A model generated the notes under the pieces. That model made no database searches. It worked only from the letters and a program-made list of their open reading frames with translations, and was not told the DNA's origin. Positions 61,142 to 64,000 of a stretch of 64,000 bases of DNA are shown piece by piece; within the stretch, counting starts at the first letter, position 1; every line of letters begins with the position of its first letter. The stretch is from Nannocystis bainbridge (GTDB lineage Bacteria > Myxococcota_A > Polyangia > Nannocystales > Nannocystaceae), in contig NZ_JAQNDL010000001.1 of assembly GCF_028368995.1 (NCBI RefSeq), positions 310,001-374,000 on the forward strand. The letters run 5' to 3'. A program made the position numbers and the translations under genes.

Positions 61142-62320
61142 TCAAAGGAACACCATCAGCGCCTGTTGCAGGAACCCGCGGACCGCCTTGGTGGTCGCCA
61201 CCAGCGGCAAGGCCGGGAGCACGCCGAGGATCACCAGCCCGAGCGCGCCGCGGCGGCCGAGCGGGACCAGCCGGAGGGCGCCCACGACCTGGTGGCTGGC
61301 GGCCAGGTCGGCCAGCGACTGCACGTCGGCGGTGCCGAGCAACGATTCGTCGCTCGGCCGCTCCCCCGCGACCCACTTTTCCTCGAAGCGCTGCGTGTAG
61401 CGGCAGCCCAGCGCGCCGTGCTCGAACAGGCTGCGCGACTTGAGGCGCACGAGCGCGGGCGCGACCGCGAACAGCGGCCCGATCACGATCAGCAGCGTGA
61501 GCACCAGCAGCGCCAGGTAGCTCGAGTGGTAAAGCTCGAGCGTGGCGCCCTCGAACAGGATCCGCGTGGCGATCGTGCCGGACACCGCCGCGCTCGCGGC
61601 GAACACGAGGAACCCGAGCGGCAGCAGACCATCGCCGAGGAACCCGAGCCCGCCGGCGCGATCGGGGTGCGTGGCGGTGAGCCGCAGATCGAGCCGCGCG
61701 ACCCGGCGCAAGAAGCCGCCCCAGACGAACAGCCGGTGGATCCAGCGGTACAGCAGGAAGTGAAACAGCGGCAACGAGACCAGCGCGTACCACTGCCCCG
61801 CCCGCCCGAGCGCGTGCCCCGGTGACGGGGCCTTCCACGTCCCTTCCGGGCCGACGCCGAGGAACACGACGGCGACGGTGGTGAGGTACGCGGCCGCGAG
61901 CACGACGGTGGCCGCGGCCCGCGAGTCCCGGGAGCGCTGCGCCGCGACGAGCAGACCGGCGAACACGGGGCGATCCTCGCTGCGCACGAGGTCGGCGGCG
62001 AGGAACTGCGCGGTGCAGCGGTCGAGCCAGGCGCCGATCGGCAGCTCGGCGAGGAGCAGCACCGGCACCGCGAACAGGCAGCGCACGTGGGCGCCGAGAT
62101 CGTGGAGGAACGGCAAGCGGACACCACCCGTCAGGACGCCCTCCGTGCTGGCGAGCACGAGCAGCGGCAGCCACGCAATCGCGGCCGCGCCCGCGGCCAC
62201 GGCGAACGCGTGGTCGTCCAGCGGCGCGAGCCCGAGCCGGCGCAGCACCCTGTGGCCGGGCCCGCCGTCGACCCAGAACAGCGCCGAGACCTCGCCGGGG
62301 ACCTGCCGCGCTTCCCTCAC
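61142..62320 (-). CDS. Polytopic membrane protein of unknown function
   Basis: About 392 residues from GTG 62320, which has a GCGAGG just upstream; the start is provisional. Around seven hydrophobic segments: 'AFAVAAGAAAIAWLPLLVLA', 'WYALVSLPLFHFLLYRWIHR', 'LELYHSSYLALLVLTLLIVI' and others. A soluble charged segment (~300-345: 'RYTQRFEEKWVAGERPSDES') follows the helices, and a final helix ends it. Family not recognised. It lies downstream of thrB on the same strand after a 423-base repeat-rich gap. Confidence 0.6.
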   Translation of the reverse strand: MREARQVPGEVSALFWVDGGPGHRVLRRLGLAPLDDHAFAVAAGAAAIAWLPLLVLASTEGVLTGGVRLPFLHDLGAHVRCLFAVPVLLLAELPIGAWLDRCTAQFLAADLVRSEDRPVFAGLLVAAQRSRDSRAAATVVLAAAYLTTVAVVFLGVGPEGTWKAPSPGHALGRAGQWYALVSLPLFHFLLYRWIHRLFVWGGFLRRVARLDLRLTATHPDRAGGLGFLGDGLLPLGFLVFAASAAVSGTIATRILFEGATLELYHSSYLALLVLTLLIVIGPLFAVAPALVRLKSRSLFEHGALGCRYTQRFEEKWVAGERPSDESLLGTADVQSLADLAASHQVVGALRLVPLGRRGALGLVILGVLPALPLVATTKAVRGFLQQALMVFL

Positions 62321-62743
62321 CTCGCCACAGCGTGCGCGTCGGGGGCCGCCCCGCGCCACACCGCCATCCCGCGAGCGCCTCGCGGGGTCCCGGCGAGCCG
62401 CGCCTGGATCGCCCCCGAGCGTTCGCGGCCGGCGCCCTATCGTTTCGCAGCGGTCGCCGCCCGCGCCGCGCCCGCCGGTCGCGTCCGTGCCGCGCGTCGG
62501 CCCCCGCTCACGCATGCCCCTCGGGACATGTCGCCACGAACCTGCCCTTTCACGTCCGTGCCGCACCAGCTCGCTGGCGCCTGCCCCTCGGGACATGTCC
62601 CGACGAACCTGCCGCACGCACATGCCCTTTCGCGTCCGTGCCGCTCCGCTCGCGCCTGCCCATCGGGACATGTCCCAGCGCACCTGCCCCCACGGACATG
62701 CCCTTGAGAGCATGCCCGATCGGACATGCCCCATCGAACATGC
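62321..62743. repeat. Repeat-rich intergenic region 3' of thrB
   Basis: Three tandem units start at 62515, 62582 and 62657 (spacing 67 and 75). Each has TGCCC(C/A)TCGGGACATGT followed by CGACGAACCTGCC and, in units 1 and 2, CACGTCCGTGCCGC or CGCGTCCGTGCCGC. Further arms (GGACATGCCC, GAGCATGCCC, ATCGGACATGCCCC, ATCGAACATGC) extend to the thrB stop. The first ~190 bases hold nothing recognised. Confidence 0.7.
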
Positions 62744-63694
62744 TCAGTGCAGCAGCGTCGACACCACGCGCGCCCCTGGCCCGACCTGGTCGACCAGCCC
62801 GCTCCCGGGCACCCCGGCGTGCGTGAAGCTCTCCTCGAGGATGCCGAGCAGCGCCTCTGCGCGGCCGCGCGAGCCGGCCAGCGCGAACGTCGTCGGGCCC
62901 GAGCCGCTGATGCTGCAGGCCAGCGCGCCGGCCTCGCAGCAGGCGGCCTTGGCTTCGAGGTAGCCGGGGATGAGGCCGGCGCGGCACGGCTCGACCAACT
63001 CGTCGACGATCGCCTCGCCGAGCAGCGCCAGGTCGCCGACGTGCAGCGCGTGGACCAGCAGCCCGAGGCGGCTCGCCTGCTGCACCGTCGCCTGCAGCGG
63101 CACCTGGGCCGGCAGCACCGCGCGGGCCTCGGCCGTGCTGACCGAGCAGCCCGGGGTGTACACCGCCAGCCACAGGTCCGCGGGGCTCGGCAGCGCAATC
63201 AGGCGCAGCGGGTCGAGCTGCGGGATGAGCACCACGCCGCCGAGGATCGCCGGCGCCACGTTGTCGGGGTGGGCCGCGCCGCAGGCGACGCGCTCGCCCT
63301 CGCGGGCCAGGTCGACCAGCTGCGTCGGCTGCAGCCCGAGCCCGAGGGCCGCGTCGGCCGCCACCAGCGCCGCGCAGGCGCTCGCGCCCGACGATCCGAG
63401 CCCGCTGCCGAGCGGCAGGCCCTTGTGGACCTCGAGCTCGACCCCGGCGTCCGGCGCGTAGCGGCGCAGCAGCTCGGCCACGGCCACGCCCGCGGTGTTC
63501 TTGTCGGCGGTGCGCGGCAGCTTGCCGCCGTCGCCCTCGACCTTGACGATCGTCACGCCCGGCCCCTCGGCCCGGCGCGCGCGCACGCGGTCGCCGGGGC
63601 CGCGCAGGGCCAGGCCGAGGCAGTCGAAGCCGGGTCCGAGGTTCGACACCGTCGCGGGCGCGAACGCCTCGATCCATGGTCGCGGTCGTGACAT
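62744..63694 (-). CDS. thrB: Homoserine kinase
   Basis: 316 residues from ATG 63694. GHMP-kinase fold: 'FAPATVSNLGPGFDCLGLAL', the ATP loop GLPLGSGLGSSGASACAALV, and 'SISGSGPTTFALAGS' near the C-terminus. It phosphorylates homoserine for threonine synthesis. No other thr gene adjoins it in the window. A repeat cluster lies at its 3' end. Confidence 0.93.
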   Translation of the reverse strand: MSRPRPWIEAFAPATVSNLGPGFDCLGLALRGPGDRVRARRAEGPGVTIVKVEGDGGKLPRTADKNTAGVAVAELLRRYAPDAGVELEVHKGLPLGSGLGSSGASACAALVAADAALGLGLQPTQLVDLAREGERVACGAAHPDNVAPAILGGVVLIPQLDPLRLIALPSPADLWLAVYTPGCSVSTAEARAVLPAQVPLQATVQQASRLGLLVHALHVGDLALLGEAIVDELVEPCRAGLIPGYLEAKAACCEAGALACSISGSGPTTFALAGSRGRAEALLGILEESFTHAGVPGSGLVDQVGPGARVVSTLLH

Positions 63695-63791
63695 GGCCAA
63701 AGAGTCAGGCTCAGGATCGGCGCCCAGTCAAGCGAGGTGGTTCAAGCCGAGGGGTGCAAGCGAGGTGGTTCGAGCCGCGCGCCGCGCTGGC

Positions 63792-64000
63792 TCAGCGGCG
63801 CAGCGCGTCGTCGATCCAGCCGACCACGGTGCCGCCGAACATGTACTCGTTGAAGTAGCGGCCGTTGACGAACACCGCCGGGGTGCCGGTGATCTCGAGC
63901 TTCTCGCCGTCGAGGCGGTCGGCCTCGACCAGGTCCTTGCCTTTGAGGGCGGCGAACTCGGTGTCGAACTGCTTCATGTCGAGGCCGATCTTCTGCGCGT
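63792..64000 (-). CDS. C-terminus of a DsbA/thioredoxin-fold protein (partial, runs off right edge)
   Basis: Reading leftward from the window edge gives 'AQKIGLDMKQFDTEFAALKG', then 'LEITGTPAVFVNGRYFNEYM', then GWIDDALRR and a TGA stop. GTPAVFVNG with cis-proline is the conserved part of DsbA-like thioredoxin folds opposite the (unseen) CxxC. Probably a periplasmic oxidoreductase. It is upstream of thrB on the same strand. Confidence 0.85.
   Translation of the reverse strand, partial: AQKIGLDMKQFDTEFAALKGKDLVEADRLDGEKLEITGTPAVFVNGRYFNEYMFGGTVVGWIDDALRR

Overview
The window looks like a chromosomal piece of a sterol-making, Nannocystis-like myxobacterium. The signs are very high GC, eukaryote-type Ser/Thr kinases, a MYXO-CTERM protein, lipoproteins with Thr/Ser-rich linkers and DUF4215-type Cys-rich repeats, AgmX/PglI-like C-termini, a Thg1-like protein and a bacterial oxidosqualene cyclase. 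I see no transposase, phage gene, CRISPR array or cas gene. The genus is an inference; no 16S gene is present.

Layout. 1-14 kb: a kinase, a membrane protein and linker lipoproteins, an Nma111-like double HtrA protease, and a lipoprotein/TonB-dependent receptor pair. 14-19 kb (minus): hrcA-grpE-dnaK-dnaJ, preceded by a degenerate tandem repeat. 19-30 kb: divergent LysR/pirin pair, hemW, Thg1-like protein, a second kinase, gpsA, thioesterase, a Cys-rich protein and an M23 peptidase. 30-40 kb: flavin oxidoreductase, OPT transporter, pyrB-carA, CinA-like protein, TerC. 40-50 kb: two HEAT-type proteins, a DUF507/ETF-like/ATP-grasp run, Nudix, DUF962 and the oxidosqualene cyclase. 50-64 kb: apt, surE, tRNA-Pro(GGG), the merR/ihfA pair, YndJ-like protein, an 80-bp tandem array, a large lipoprotein, a second polytopic membrane protein, pspA, holB, thrB and a DsbA-like end.

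The most striking signal is a dispersed family of short hairpins built on GGACATG/CATGTCC or GGACAGG/CCTGTCC arms around a mostly 4-nt loop (GCAA, GAAA, TTCG, CTCG, CGAA, CAAA and others). Arms covary. Copies sit mostly within a few bases to a few tens of bases 3' of stop codons at the ends of apparent transcription units, on both strands, and are rarely seen inside operons. The same motif also occurs in frame inside several genes, where it encodes variants of TCPxGH, HVPxDMS or MSxxTC. It has the character of a REP-like element or an operon 3'-end signal that also tolerates or colonises coding sequence.

Most functional calls rest on recognisable family motifs. Several lipoproteins and small proteins remain of unknown function. 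Starts were chosen from lipoboxes, signal peptides, Shine-Dalgarno-like sequence or domain onset where possible.
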